A stretch of 64,000 nucleotides of DNA. It comes from Caenorhabditis elegans. Taxonomy: Eukaryota; Nematoda; Chromadorea; Rhabditida; Rhabditidae. The DNA is taken from the NCBI RefSeq assembly GCF_000002985.6, contig NC_003282.8:1364001-1428000 (forward strand). Reading direction: 5' to 3'. Position numbers and translations under genes: made by a program. The notes under the pieces were generated by a model that was given only the letters and a program-made list of their open reading frames with translations, was not told the origin of the DNA and did no database searches. Shown piece after piece: positions 11,340 to 22,288 of the stretch (the stretch's first letter is position 1; the number at the start of each line of letters is the position of its first letter).

Positions 11340-11640
11340 ATTCCATTCTCACCCCCTCCCCCATCCCACTAAAAACACACTTCCCGTTCCATGCGTTCTT
11401 TTTTCGCGCGGAGATAGACGATCCTGGTCAAACAAACGGTATGCGCTGCGTTGTCTCCAGAGCTCTGTGTGTATCTGCGTCTTGACCATTCCGCGCTGGG
11501 CATTGCCCGGCGTCCGGAATAGATCAAGTAGGGTGGGGGAGGCCTGGATGCCGCTAAGCAAACGGCGCGGTTATTTTTAGCGCCTCCCTCTCCGCCGGCG
11601 GACAGGGCGCTAAGGAAAGAGAGTTTCTTCTTCTTCTTCT
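11340..11640. promoter_or_regulatory. GC-rich island with hairpin
   Basis: Includes TTTTTTCGCGCGGAG and CATTCCGCGCTGGGC. An 8-bp perfect stem (TTAGCGCC 11577-11584 with GGCGCTAA 11606-11613) encloses a CCGCCGGCGG palindrome. CT-rich sequence (TTCTTCTTCTTCTTC) follows. Possible distal promoter; no direct evidence. Confidence 0.25.
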
Positions 11641-12360
11641 TGGACTTTTCTTCCTTTGGTAACTTTTTCCATATCCGAATAAGATTATATGATTTAAGTA
11701 GTTTTATATTTCCTATTTCCTGAAATCATTCCCTGAATATTTTCTGAATCATGGACTCATGACCTCCTAAGCTAACGTTTTTCGATTTTCATAAAAAATT
11801 TCCAACTACCTTGGCTCCTAAAGCTTCCGATCTCTTGACTTTTCACGAGCTCTTTTTTCAAACTTTACTTGCTCACCCTCATCGGACCTGAAATTAGGCC
11901 AGTTAAGTAAAATTCTTCCAATTTCCCATCAAATTTTACATCAACCTTACTTAGAAATCTGGTTTTTTAACCAAATCTCAGAAGTAAAACTTCCGAAATT
12001 TATTCGCATACCTGTTAATATGACCCCACTCAATTGTATATATACAACACTAATTGCTCACTTTTTTATTTGAACTTGCCTTTTTTTCATTTTCATTTCC
12101 TACTCTTCAATTTTTCCACGGGAAACCCGTGAGTAATAGTGTTGTATATTTACGTTTTTCATCGAACAAGAATAGTAGGATCTTAACTCGGACAACTCCA
12201 AATTTCGGGACTTATCTCAGAATGCTTTCGGACTTCGAAATTTCACAAACTAGGTTAAGACCACTCATTACACTTACAGTGAATGATTTACGGGTTCCCA
12301 ACAAGTATGGGTGTTGTCTAGGTCCCTGGAAAACCGTGACTAGAATTTCCTAGAAGTTTA
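11641..12360. other. AT-rich non-coding
   Basis: TATATATAC near 12038. No gene recognised. Confidence 0.35.
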
Positions 12361-12369
12361 CTTTCCTCT

Positions 12370-13635
12370 CCTCGATGCACCATGTCTCCTTATCTCCGCC
12401 TAAGGGATTTTACAGTATGTTTCTCACTCAATTTTTTATAAATTTTCACATTGCCAGGCCATAATCTCCCATAGACCCTCTTCCCCAAGTACCCCCTTTG
12501 TCTCCTCCCCCTTCTTGGGTCCCGGCTCCTTTTGCTCTTTGTCATCACCACCTCCCCCTTCATGTTCAACCTAATTTCCTTGATTCCTCACACTTGATGA
12601 TGAGGCGCAACAACGCGAAACCAAGGGGCCGGAATAATCCTGTTTGTCACCGTCGTACCCCCATCTTGATTGTGCAATCGAAAGGGTGTCATGCCATTTG
12701 GGGCTACGGTAGATGAACTTGCTTTCAAGGCTTGTGAGGCTAGATATGTAATTATGTCAGATAAATGGCGTTTTTGCATTCGCACCACACCACATGAGAG
12801 GGTCTTGAACTTTTTGCGGGGGTGTAGCTTTTTCAGCTTTTTTTTTCTATAAACTTTACCCCGTGGCTTAAAAACTTGCTCATCAAGCCCGCCAGAAAAA
12901 TATTGTACCTCTACGGAGCTCCTCGTTGCACCACGAAGCATTAGTTTTGTGGTCTACAAGCTCCTAACTAAGCTTCTGGATCCTTCGATGCACCATGAGC
13001 CCCAGGACCAAGGCCACTGAGCCACTGAAGTCTTTCCTATGATCAGGGGTAACTGTTATGTGATTCAGGGTTCCGTGCGAAAGACCAGTGGGCCTGGAGA
13101 GTTTCTAGATTGTATGCAACCTTGGAAACAGAGCTATAATATTCAAGAAACTTCTAGGAGCCTCAGTGTACCGAAAAGTTAGTCAAACTAGAAATTATGG
13201 CTCGATGCACGTCGTTACTCAGTTTCGAAATAAAAATTATAATATACTGTTAACCTAGGATATGCTACTTTTATTGCATGCCTATTCATTTTCCCGGAAA
13301 CCTCTAGGCTCCCAAGCTACCAAGCTCAACGCACCATGACCTTGATTAGCTCAGCCTAAGGTCACTCTTGAGCAAATGTTTCTTCTCGATGTACCATAAC
13401 CATAATATCTAAGACTAGAAGCTTCTAGCTATGTTTTAGGCCAAGGTTAGTGTTTTTTAACATAGACCGGCCCAAGTCTTCTTCTAGCTCTCAGCAGTCT
13501 TTTCTCGATGCACCATGACCCCTAACGTACTCAAAATGTCTCGGATTCTATTTCGAGTTGAACTTTGAGCTTTTTCTAAAATGTTTTAAGTCCTTCCTGT
13601 TCTAGCTTTCAATATGTACTCTCGATGCACCATGC
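12370..13635. repeat. dispersed CTCGATGCACCATG motif cluster
   Basis: CGATGCACCATG or a close variant occurs at about 12373, 12986, 13329 (variant), 13388 (variant), 13503 and 13620, always in the same orientation, spaced 60-610 bp. The complement CATGGTGCATCG occurs at about 303, 383, 478, 755, 8337 and 8432. Confidence 0.7.
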
Positions 13636-13639
13636 CCTT

Positions 13640-14010
13640 TCAAATCCGAATTTCAAGCTTCCCCAGCAGTTCCAAACCCCCTTGCAACGTTCCCAAGCTG
13701 CTAGCTGCCTGCCAACAATTCTCTCCCGATCATCTTTCCCCCAAAAAACCATTCCGCGCGCAATTTTCTCATTGACCGCCGCCACCGGGGGGGGGGGGGA
13801 CGCGGAACCAGTTTCCGCGCGCACCGAACTCTGGCAGGGCATCGAAGGAGGGGGAGAATGACTATCTGGGCGCTGGTCAGCCAGCAGAAGCAGCAGTACA
13901 TACCGAATGCCCCCCTCCCGGGGAGGTGGGGGGTTATGTTGGCTGGCTTCTCTCCCGTCCGAAGGGGGCAGGGAGAGGGGAGAGAGAGAGAGAGAGAGTA
14001 CCCGGAAAAA
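13640..14010. promoter_or_regulatory. GC-rich island with 13-base G run
   Basis: Contains CCGCGCGCAATTTTC, a G13 run at 13787-13799, CGCGGAACCAGTTTCCGCGCG and an (AG) run at 13980-13999. Compositionally like a promoter or enhancer, 8 kb upstream of the first recognised nhr-41 codon. Confidence 0.3.
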
Positions 14011-14244
14011 GACCGGTCCCTGATATCTAACACAACTGTGATGAGGAGAAGCTTTCCAACAATAGCTTTTCGCGCCTTTCCTCTTGAGGAAGAAGCTTCA
14101 AGGTTCCTCTGGCAGGGTTACTGTAGTTTTTTAACCGTTCATATGTTTGTTGGTCTGGGATTACTGTAGTTTCCTTCTGACAAGGTCAAAACATTTTTAA
14201 ATTAAAAAAAGTTGATTATGAACCGAATTATGACGATTATAAGC

Positions 14245-14890
14245 TTGGCGGTCTAGAAATCTAAAAGCTAGGCCACCAATTTTATTTTTGATATTTTTTT
14301 CCAGAATGGCTTTTTTTACTTCCTAGGTCTCTTGATATTGTAAAAAATCGATTTTATCGCTTTTGCTAACTATTTTAAATCCGGTGACCTAGAAGCCCAA
14401 CTTCCAAAATACATTTGGCGGCCTAGAAATCCAAAACTAGGCCGCTGTTACTTTTTTATGTTTAGTATGTTTTTCAACTTGTCATAAGCTAAGCAATTTT
14501 TTTCAAATTCGAAAACAACCGATTTTAAGATAAGTTATGACGATTTTTAGATTGGTGGCCTAAAAATTTAAAAACTAGGCCACCAACTTCATTTTTGGTG
14601 TCTTTTTCCAGATTTTCTTATTTTTCTAAGTTTTTTTTCCCGATACTGTAAACTATCAGTTTCATCAATTTTTCTATGTATTTTGAATCCGGTGGCCTAG
14701 AAATACAACATCCAAACTAGATGTCGTGGCCTAGAAATCCTAAAACTAGGCCGTAATAAAATTTGTTTTTATCTCGTTTTTCTGGCTGTCAAAATGTTCA
14801 CGTCAATATGAAATTTTTAAAATGCTAAATTTGAACCAATTTTCGAAATAGGCGGCCTAGAAATTTTAAAACTAGGCCATCAATTTTAAA
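14245..14890. repeat. five GGCCTAGAAAT...AACTAGGCC inverted motifs
   Basis: Short foldbacks at about 14248-14275, 14410-14445, 14548-14585, 14722-14752 and 14853-14880. Each has GGYCTAGAAAT, then 5-10 bases, then ACTAGGCC. Single arms recur near 30765, 32412, 34500 and 34795. Confidence 0.7.
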
Positions 14891-15398
14891 CAGCGGTAAC
14901 CTGGCTCAAAATCTATCTTTTTGAGATTCCTAAAATATATTATGTGTATTTTGTCAGGCTTCATCAAAGACTTCATGTAACAATAATTTTTCGATGGCCC
15001 CTTTTTCCTGCAATTTCTAGGCCACACCATTTCGAATAGTACTATTTCGATAGGGTGATGCGATCATTAAAAATTCAAAAGTTTCCCCTTATCATGTACA
15101 CATTGGCAAGTGAGTGTCGTTCGGCCTGAAAATTTTCGACTCGTTATCAGTGATAAGCGCCCCTGAACCCAACTCCAAACATGAGGGCGAAGGTTATCAG
15201 TTTCAGTGTACACAGAATTTGAACTAAGGAAGTGGTGTTATTGTACAGTTGTTGTTGGCACCCCACGGAGTGACTCAGTACTTAATTTGCTAAATTTTAG
15301 GATTTTTTTTTTCAAAAATCAGTCTGACAATTTAAATGTCTACCAGTCTCTTTGTTAGAGGTCGTCTATCTTATTCAGCAAACAAAAAAAAGAAAATT
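14891..15398. other. non-coding
   Basis: Nothing recognised beyond a CACCCCACGGAGTGACTCAG patch near 15260. Confidence 0.35.
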
Positions 15399-15470
15399 CC
15401 ACCACGTGGGCTCAAAGGCCTGACCTTCTGCACCACAGCCTGACCTCTACCCAGTTGCGCCACTTCTACC
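15399..15470 (-). repeat. tRNA-like element 4
   Basis: Minus A box GTGGCGCAACTGG. The B box is lost (GGCCTTTGAGCCC), so this copy should not bind TFIIIC well. Confidence 0.7.
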
Positions 15471-15701
15471 AACTTGGACAAATTGAAATTTACGGGAAAT
15501 AGGTCAAATTGGGGGTCAAATTAACGGATTTTTGCGAGAAATTCGAATTTTTGTTATGCAAGTTTTAAAAACAATTTGACAACAGGGTTTGCTCAAAAAA
15601 AACAACCATAGTCTTTCAAAAGTTCCGAAAACTACAAAGTTAACAATTTCTGTTAACTTTTAACAGCTTCATCATGTAAAACAAGCTCAAACAAAAATAA
15701 T

Positions 15702-15775
15702 TCCCACCTGAGGGATTCGAACCTATGACCTTCTGCACCACAGCCTGAGCCCTACCCAGTTGCGCCACTTCTACC
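15702..15775 (-). repeat. tRNA-like element 5
   Basis: Minus A box GTGGCGCAACTGG, B box AGGTTCGAATCCC. 300 bp from element 4 in the same orientation. Confidence 0.75.
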
Positions 15776-16200
15776 CTTTTGGAAATATTGAAAATTATGG
15801 GAGCGGATTTTCCGCGAGCGACTCGAATTTCAATGTTTGTAGTGCTAAAAATTAATATAAATTTTAAAAAAAAAGCTCTCAAACTTCCAAAATGTTTATC
15901 GCTTGCTCGCCCACCCTTTTCCCATCATTTGACCAACCTTTTTGCACGCGCGCGGTGGCGGCTTACTTGAACTCTGCCTAATTTTAGGTTACAAGCCTCT
16001 AAATGATACCTCCAACAACCAGTAGGTCAGCAAACATCATATGATTTTGGAATTTCTTAGTTTATAGTTGTTTGTATTTCAAAAAAAAAACCCACCTAAT
16101 TTTTTTTTCATTTTATTAGTATTTAAGTTAAAAACTAGAGTTGTTAATAAAAAATTGGCCCATGTTGACCCTGTACCGGTAAATTTTTATTTTGAAAAAT

Positions 16201-16284
16201 GGGTCAAAGTGGATCAACTGGGTAGAGGTTTGTCTTTTGTTTGTTAGGTCGTAAGGTCGGAGGTTCGAGTCCTGGTGGCTGTGG
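16201..16284 (+). repeat. tRNA-like element 6
   Basis: A box GTGGATCAACTGG, B box AGGTTCGAGTCC. The central region is about 10 bases longer than in the other copies. Confidence 0.7.
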
Positions 16285-16470
16285 TTTTTTTGTTAATTCG
16301 AGATAGAAACACTTTTTGAGATAAAATAAGTAAATTAATAAATTAAAAAATTAAAATGTGAACTTTATTTTTGAAAATTAGTCCCCAAAAATTATTGAAA
16401 CTTCAATTTTCACAGTCCTACCGTTTTCCTAACAGCGTAATTTTAGCACAAACAATAGAAAGAAAATTTG

Positions 16471-16547
16471 CCAACCCACCGTGGGACTCGAACCTTTGTC
16501 TCCTGCGCCATAGCCCAACCTCTACCCAGTTGAGCCACTGCTCCCCA
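16471..16547 (-). repeat. tRNA-like element 7
   Basis: Minus A box GTGGCTCAACTGG, B box AGGTTCGAGTCCC. Inverted relative to element 6, 190 bp away. Confidence 0.75.
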
Positions 16548-16859
16548 TTTTTCGAAATTCTCATAATCAGGGAAGTATGTGGGTCACGTAAACTGAAATT
16601 TTGCAGGGAATTCGAATTATTTAGTTAGAACTTGTAGAAATCTATCTTTAAATGAGAAATCGGACAAAATATTCCAAAAAGCTAGTTTTTTTCATTAACA
16701 TTTCCAACTTTTTTCACGATTTTTTTTTTGAAACTTAAAGTTCCCCGTCCACTTCTACTATCAAAATTCATTTTTGCCTGCCAAAGCCAAAAAATTTTTA
16801 GTTTTTGGAAGGCGATGATGGTCAACTGTTTGAACAGTCTCCCTTCCTATTTTTGACCA

Positions 16860-17560
16860 CTAAAAGTGGGCGGAGCCTATCGGCCGGACAGGGAAGGGCA
16901 AATAGTATGATGGTGAAGGCTTTTCAGTTGTATTATTGTTGTACTATTACCAGTTGAGCCATATATCTAGGCTCCGCCCACTTTTTTTTCGAGGAGAAAT
17001 ATTTTTTGGAGGAAAAAATCTCTCAATAAATTTTTTCCAATTTTTTTTCGAGTTTTAGAAACTTAAAATATAAAATTTTATACAACTTAAAATGATTTCG
17101 AATTTTTTATTCAAAATTAAGCCCCGCCCACTTCTTGCTTATTTTTTTTTTCTTTCTTGTTTTTGGAATTTCTTCCCTCTAACTTTTTGTTTGGCTCCGT
17201 GCACCGACTCCGCCCATTTTTCTTAGCCTTTCGCTTGAGCTCTGCCACCAGTCAGTCACCCCACACAAGTTATGGTAGTTGGCTCAGGCTCCGCCCACTT
17301 TATTATTCGTTTCTTTTTGGATTTCTTTTCCAAATTTTTGATTTTTCAGGAAGCTTGGAGCATGGAGCACAACGAGATGGTTTTTTTTTTAACTTTGGCC
17401 AAGTTTTAGGAACTTTATTAGGTTTTTTTTTCAGAAAATACGCTCCGCCTCTTTCTTACTCACTTATATTTTTATTTCAAATGTTTGCATGGGAAGTTTA
17501 TAATATTCAGATAAATTTCAAAAAATGTCACGCCCCTTTTCCGATAAGTGGCGTAGCCTA
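16860..17560. repeat. cluster of GGCTCCGCCCACTT motifs
   Basis: Occurs as AGTGGGCGGAGCC at about 16866 and as GCTCCGCCCACTT or near variants at about 16970, 17120, 17205, 17286 and 17437. Further single copies lie near 25210 and 36242. T-rich between. The long plus frame across 17157-17570 is a composition artefact. Confidence 0.65.
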
Positions 17561-17736
17561 TATTTTTTAATTTAAACTGTAACATGAAAATTGTATAGAA
17601 TTAATCGATAAAACTATAATTTAAAAACATTTTTGGAATTTTTTTAATGGATTTTTTTCTGATATTTCCAAATTTCTCCAATTCCAAACACTTTCCATAG
17701 TTTAATAAAGTCAATATCATCAAAACAAAAATATTT

Positions 17737-17808
17737 ACCACCCCGGGGGTTCGAACCTCGGACCTGCGATCCACCGCCCAACCTCTACCCAGTTGCGCCA
17801 CTGCGCCC
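17737..17808 (-). repeat. tRNA-like element 8
   Basis: Minus A box GTGGCGCAACTGG, B box AGGTTCGAACCCC. T arm well paired (CGAGG/CCCCG with a wobble). Confidence 0.75.
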
Positions 17809-17810
17809 AA

Positions 17811-19100
17811 AATCTGAAAATTTCAAAATTATCAAGGACATGTCAATATGGTCGAGAAATTAATAAATTTTTTGAAAGGAATTTGGGTTTTAAGGTTTTT
17901 GAGCTTTAAAAAAATGTTCTGGAAATATTTTTTTCCAAAATTTTTTCTACAATTTTTTTCTTCCAAGAACAATCTAAACTAATACTAGAACCAAGTCAAG
18001 GTGATCAACCTTTCGTTGACCATTCGCCTCCGCCTCCTTTATGCCACCACCACCCCACTAGCCTCCATTATCCCATGCTGAAAACCGGTTTTTCCGTGGA
18101 AATTCACCTGTGTGAAGCCCCCCGGCTTGCACTCTTGTTCCCCTTCTTTTCTCATATCCTTCAAAGAATACAAAAGCTTACAATTTGCCACGTGGCGGCG
18201 TAACTTTTTTTTGAAAATTTTTTGGAAGATTTTTTTTGGGGCTAAAATTTTTTAGTCCAAATTTTCAAAATCACGAAGAAAGCCTTTTTTCTGAGAAATT
18301 TTTTTCTCTAGTTATTGTAAATTTTTTCAGTGATATAATATTTTTTCTCAAAAGGGCCGTTAAAAAATTCTAAAATTTTAGAGAAAATGTTGGCAAAATC
18401 CGGTTTTTTTTTTGATTTTGTATATTTTGAATAACTTAAATTTTAGGAATAAAATTTTATTGTTTTAAATCGGAAAAACTTGCCAAGTGGCATTGAAATG
18501 ACCGGGAAAATTTGAAAGCTTAAAAAAATGATTTCAACAAAAAATTTTGTTTTCGAATTTTTTGGTTTTTTTTTTGCATATTTTTCTCTGAAATTTTAAG
18601 TTTTTAATTTGATATAGAAAATATTTTTGAAAAATACGTAGAAAAAAGCTATTTTTTAGAAGAAAAATTTTTCTTGACAAATTTTTTTTGTTAATTCTGA
18701 AAATTTTGTTACCCAAAATTTTTTAATAATTTTTTTTTCAAAACATTTTACCCTTAAATTTCACTTTTTTTAATTAATTTTTTTTCACTCCTTATCATGC
18801 TCCCGATCACAAAACCTTCTTCCAAATATTTACTTTGCCACGTGGCATTTGACCGGGCGGTGCGGAGGGGTCAAAAGTTCACCGTTGCCTCTGTTGTGTT
18901 GTTTGATTTTCTCGGAGCAAACGGAAAAAAATTGCAAAAAATTCCAGTTTTCCGGTGCATGTTGACCTCAAAAAAGTGAAAAAATGGCCCTTTGCCAATT
19001 GTTTGGACTTTTTTCTTTGGAATTTTCAAAAAAAAAAACCAATTTACCGTTGATTTGCCAACATACTCTGAAAAAGTAAACCAGATAAAAATTAAAAATT
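17811..19100. other. AT-rich non-coding with CACGTGG palindromes
   Basis: TTGCCACGTGGC occurs at about 18185 and 18835 with a one-base variant (TGCCAAGTGGC) at 18480. Otherwise poly-A/T. Confidence 0.45.
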
Positions 19101-19103
19101 TTT

Positions 19104-19176
19104 TGCCCCCGACTCGAATCGAACCACGGTGTTGTGCGCCATAGCTTAGCATGTAACCAGTTGAGCCACTTCGGCC
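19104..19176 (-). repeat. tRNA-like element 9
   Basis: Minus A box GTGGCTCAACTGG, B box TGGTTCGATTCG. Confidence 0.7.
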
Positions 19177-19410
19177 AATTTCCCGAACTTTCTGAAAAAT
19201 TTTGCAAAACCTTAATTAGGCCTAATTGGGGTCAAAATGACAGAAATTTAATGGAGAATTTTCATAACAGAAATCAGCTGAAAATTGAATTTTCCTCAAA
19301 AAAGGTTTTATTCCAGAAAAAATTATACTACCGATTTTTTTTTAAATTTCTCCAATTCCAAACATTTTCCATAGCTTCATAATATCAAAATCATCAAAAC
19401 AAAATAATTT

Positions 19411-19483
19411 ACCACCTCGGGGGTTCGAACCCCGGACCTGTGAGCCACTGCCCAGCCTCTACCCAGTTGAGCCACTGCGCCCC
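19411..19483 (-). repeat. tRNA-like element 10
   Basis: Minus A box GTGGCTCAACTGG, B box GGGTTCGAACCCC with a strong T-arm stem. Very similar to element 8, including its flanks (CAAAACAAAAATATTTACCACC type). Confidence 0.75.
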
Positions 19484-19990
19484 CAAATTTTAAAATTATC
19501 AGAAACAGGGCAATATGGGGCTTAAATTTTTGGATTTTTTGCAAGGAATTCGATTTTTTGAGTTAAAATTGTTAAAAATAAGAAACAATCAAAATAATCT
19601 TTTTTTTTTAATCGAAACAAAAACTTTTTTTGGTAAAGTTCAGTTTAAATTTTCTCACATTATTACGGACACCAAGAAACACATTTGTGCTTCTTTTTCT
19701 TGTCTGTCCTGTGAACACAATGGTGCTTATCCCGTTCCATTCTTCAAACTGTCTCTCGGCTAACGTATCCGTTGATCTCCCGCCACCTTTATTGCCTATT
19801 CATCCCGAGTAGTGAAAGTGAGACATCCTAGCTTTCGAATCTTTGATACTGTCTGGCTTTCGGTTTTTAGAGATAATTTTTAAAGAACTTTGGAAAAAAA
19901 ATTTTTTTTGACTTAAAAAAAAAAATTTTTCAAAATGTTTAAATTGTCAAAGTTCCCCAAAACTGATTATTTCATCACACTCAACTTGTC
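19484..19990. other. non-coding
   Basis: Only the family flank of element 10 (about 19484-19545) is recognised. Confidence 0.35.
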
Positions 19991-20152
19991 AAGAGCTTTC
20001 ATTTAAGTATAATCATGCCCCACTTTCCTCCATTTTCACAAAAGTTGGGTCTCACAGCGCGGGGTACTGTAGGCTCGCGGTGAGACTCGGAAAATTTCAA
20101 ATTGGAGCAAAGTAGGTCATGTTTATATTTGAATGGAAGCTCTCAATGAGCT
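19991..20152. repeat. concentric palindromic element P1
   Basis: Outer arms AGAGCTTTCATTTAAGTATA / TATTTGAATGGAAGCTCTC. Inner arms GGGTCTCACAGCGCGGGGTA / GTAGGCTCGCGGTGAGACTC. The only copy of this family left of 30.8 kb. Confidence 0.75.
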
Positions 20153-20627
20153 GGACTCAATTTTTACGTTGATTTTAAAAGATTAATAAACATAAAAATT
20201 TTAGGGATTTATGAAAAAAAAAAATTTCAAAAAATTTCAAAAAAAAAATTACCCCAAATTTTTTTCGACCAAAAACCGATTAGATATTCATAATGACACT
20301 AAAACCAGGTATCAACTCCTATTTTTCCGCCACTTGATAGCGGATCAGAACATCGATAAGCGGATCCGAAGAGGAGCTATTTCAACAAAGTCAGAGCTTC
20401 GAGAAGATTTGTTGAAAGCTACTTGTTTTTATACATAATTTATAGTTCTAAAATATTTTCTGAAAATTTCTGAAAATGATTTTTCAGGAAGTTTTCAATA
20501 GTTTTTTACCGAAAAAAATCTTTGAAACTCTACTAAGAACTTCTTAATATAAAAACTCGAATTCTTCATCAAAATTCTAGTCAAATTGGCCCCCATATTG
20601 AGCCATTTCCTATAAGTTTGAAAAATA

Positions 20628-20699
20628 GGTCGCGGTGGCTTCGCTGGGTAGAGGTTGGGCTGACGCGCGGAAGACAGGGGTTCAATCCCCGCTGTAGGT
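20628..20699 (+). repeat. tRNA-like element 11
   Basis: A box GTGGCTTCGCTGG, B box GGGTTCAATCCCC. The flank with GGCCCCCATATTGAGCC is at 20588-20607. Confidence 0.75.
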
Positions 20700-20812
20700 G
20701 AATATTTTTGTGAGACTTTTTCCATCTAACAAGAAAAGAATCTCGAGTTGGAAACTAGGTTGAACCCTGTATGTGAAATTTTTGGCCCAAAAAACCGGAA
20801 ATTTTCAATTTT

Positions 20813-20883
20813 CGCCGCGATGGCTCAGTGGCTAACAGGTTTGGCTGTGAATCTCGACACCAGGGTTCGACCCCAGCCGGTCC
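20813..20883 (+). repeat. tRNA-like element 12 (divergent)
   Basis: A box ATGGCTCAGTGG, B box GGGTTCGACCCC. It lacks the usual flank and has the more tRNA-like spacing of the set. An acceptor stem cannot be closed confidently, so I do not call it a functional tRNA. Confidence 0.55.
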
Positions 20884-21339
20884 CAAATTTTTTTTCCGGT
20901 ACATTTTTGATCATATGAAATGGGTAAATATTGTCGAAAAAAATTTCCAAAAAAAAATTAACAACAAATCCTCACAGCTAATACTTAAGCAACAAAGCCG
21001 CTCACCTATAAATTATCTTAATGAAAATGAAAAAAGAAAATCCGCCCCGGCCGGCACAGAAGAAAAAAATTATTTAACAGATTGAGTTCACGGCTCCGCT
21101 AAACACCGATTATCCCCCGGTAGCGGGGGATATGATTTTTGGGGATTTTTCAAGGATTTTCTATACTTTCCATATTTTGATGAAAAAAATTTTACTCCAT
21201 CAGTGTAACTTTTTTGACAAAATTTGTGAGAGTTACATTTTTGTAAATTTTTTCCAAAATAATGAAAAAAATGTGTGTAATGTCAAAATTACTTTAAAAC
21301 AGGGGAAACTATGTTAAATTAAGCTGTGCAAAAATGTTC

Positions 21340-21406
21340 TGGTGCACGTTGGGGTCGAGCCCTTGACCTTCTGCGCCATAGCCTAACATGTACCCAGTTC
21401 AGCACA
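21340..21406 (-). repeat. tRNA-like element 13 (decayed)
   Basis: Minus A box decayed (GTGCTGAACTGG), B box GGGCTCGACCCC. Confidence 0.65.
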
Positions 21407-21622
21407 CATTTTCACGAAATTTCTAAAAAATTTCAAAATTATCTTAATTAGGCCAATATGGGAGTCACGTTGAAATTTAATGGAGAATTCGAATTTGACG
21501 TTTAATTTACTAAAATTTAATTTTTTCAACGAAAATTACTCGACACATGGAAAGTGTTGAAAACTAGTTTCTAGCTCGAAATTTTGTATTTTTGTCACTC
21601 AAAAAATTGCAACAAAAACTTA

Positions 21623-21697
21623 TGACCAAGCTGGGACTCGAACCCCTGACCTTCTGCACCATAACCCAGCCTCTACCCGATTGAGCCACTTCGCCCC
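21623..21697 (-). repeat. tRNA-like element 14
   Basis: Minus A box GTGGCTCAATCGG, B box GGGTTCGAGTCCC. The flank ATATGGGGGTCATATTGACGG is clear at about 21743. Confidence 0.75.
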
Positions 21698-21879
21698 ATT
21701 TTCCGAAATTTTTGACAATTTAAAAACTACCGAAATAGGTCAATATGGGGGTCATATTGACGGAAATTTTTTGTAAAATTCGAATTTTTAGGTTTAAAAC
21801 GTTTAAACCCAAATGCTAAAGACTTAAATGTTCGTTTTCCTCAAAAGTTGTGACCTTTTTTTTTGCAACTTTGTTATAC

Positions 21880-22288
21880 CAAAACCGCAACACATAGTAC
21901 AGTTCCCCCCGCCCCCAAAATTCGTTCCGCGTTGCTATTAGCATACAATGCCCCCCACGGTCACTCACCTCTGTGTGCACTCTCCCGGTTTCGCGCACTA
22001 TTTCCCACGCCGCGCGCCACACCGCTTGAAACATATTTCCAGTTGGTCAGCAGCGGCTGACTGACCGGCGGCGCGGTGATAAGGGGGAGAGTCTCCAGGA
22101 ATAACGGTCTGAAACACCTCTCACTGTACTACTATATTATTCTCTCTTGTTTCTGTATACTCATGTACACTTTGCCAAAGTGCTCTGATCACCCACATCG
22201 TCCCCTTATTCTAGAAAATTCCACGTCATCAACTGGGCTAATATTTGCTGAGAGTCAAGCTTCAGCATCCCATCAAACTTGGATTAAT
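21880..22288 (+). promoter_or_regulatory. GC-rich region immediately upstream of nhr-41 coding start
   Basis: Contains CCCCGCCCCC, CACGCCGCGCGCCACACCGC and GACTGACCGGCGGCGCGG (about 22058). The frame of the first nhr-41 codon stays open upstream to 22076, so the true start could be farther 5' (e.g. the ATGs at 22076 or 22163). The stretch reads as promoter plus 5'UTR or first exon. Confidence 0.45.

Noticed and set aside
13625..14169. Overlapping frames on both strands in the GC-rich island
   Set aside because: GC-rich sequence with few stops; broken by a G13 run and an AG microsatellite; no family.
17157..17570. Plus-strand open frame of 137 codons
   Set aside because: Phe/Leu-rich translation of T-rich, CCGCCCAC-containing repeats; no splice sites, domain or start context.
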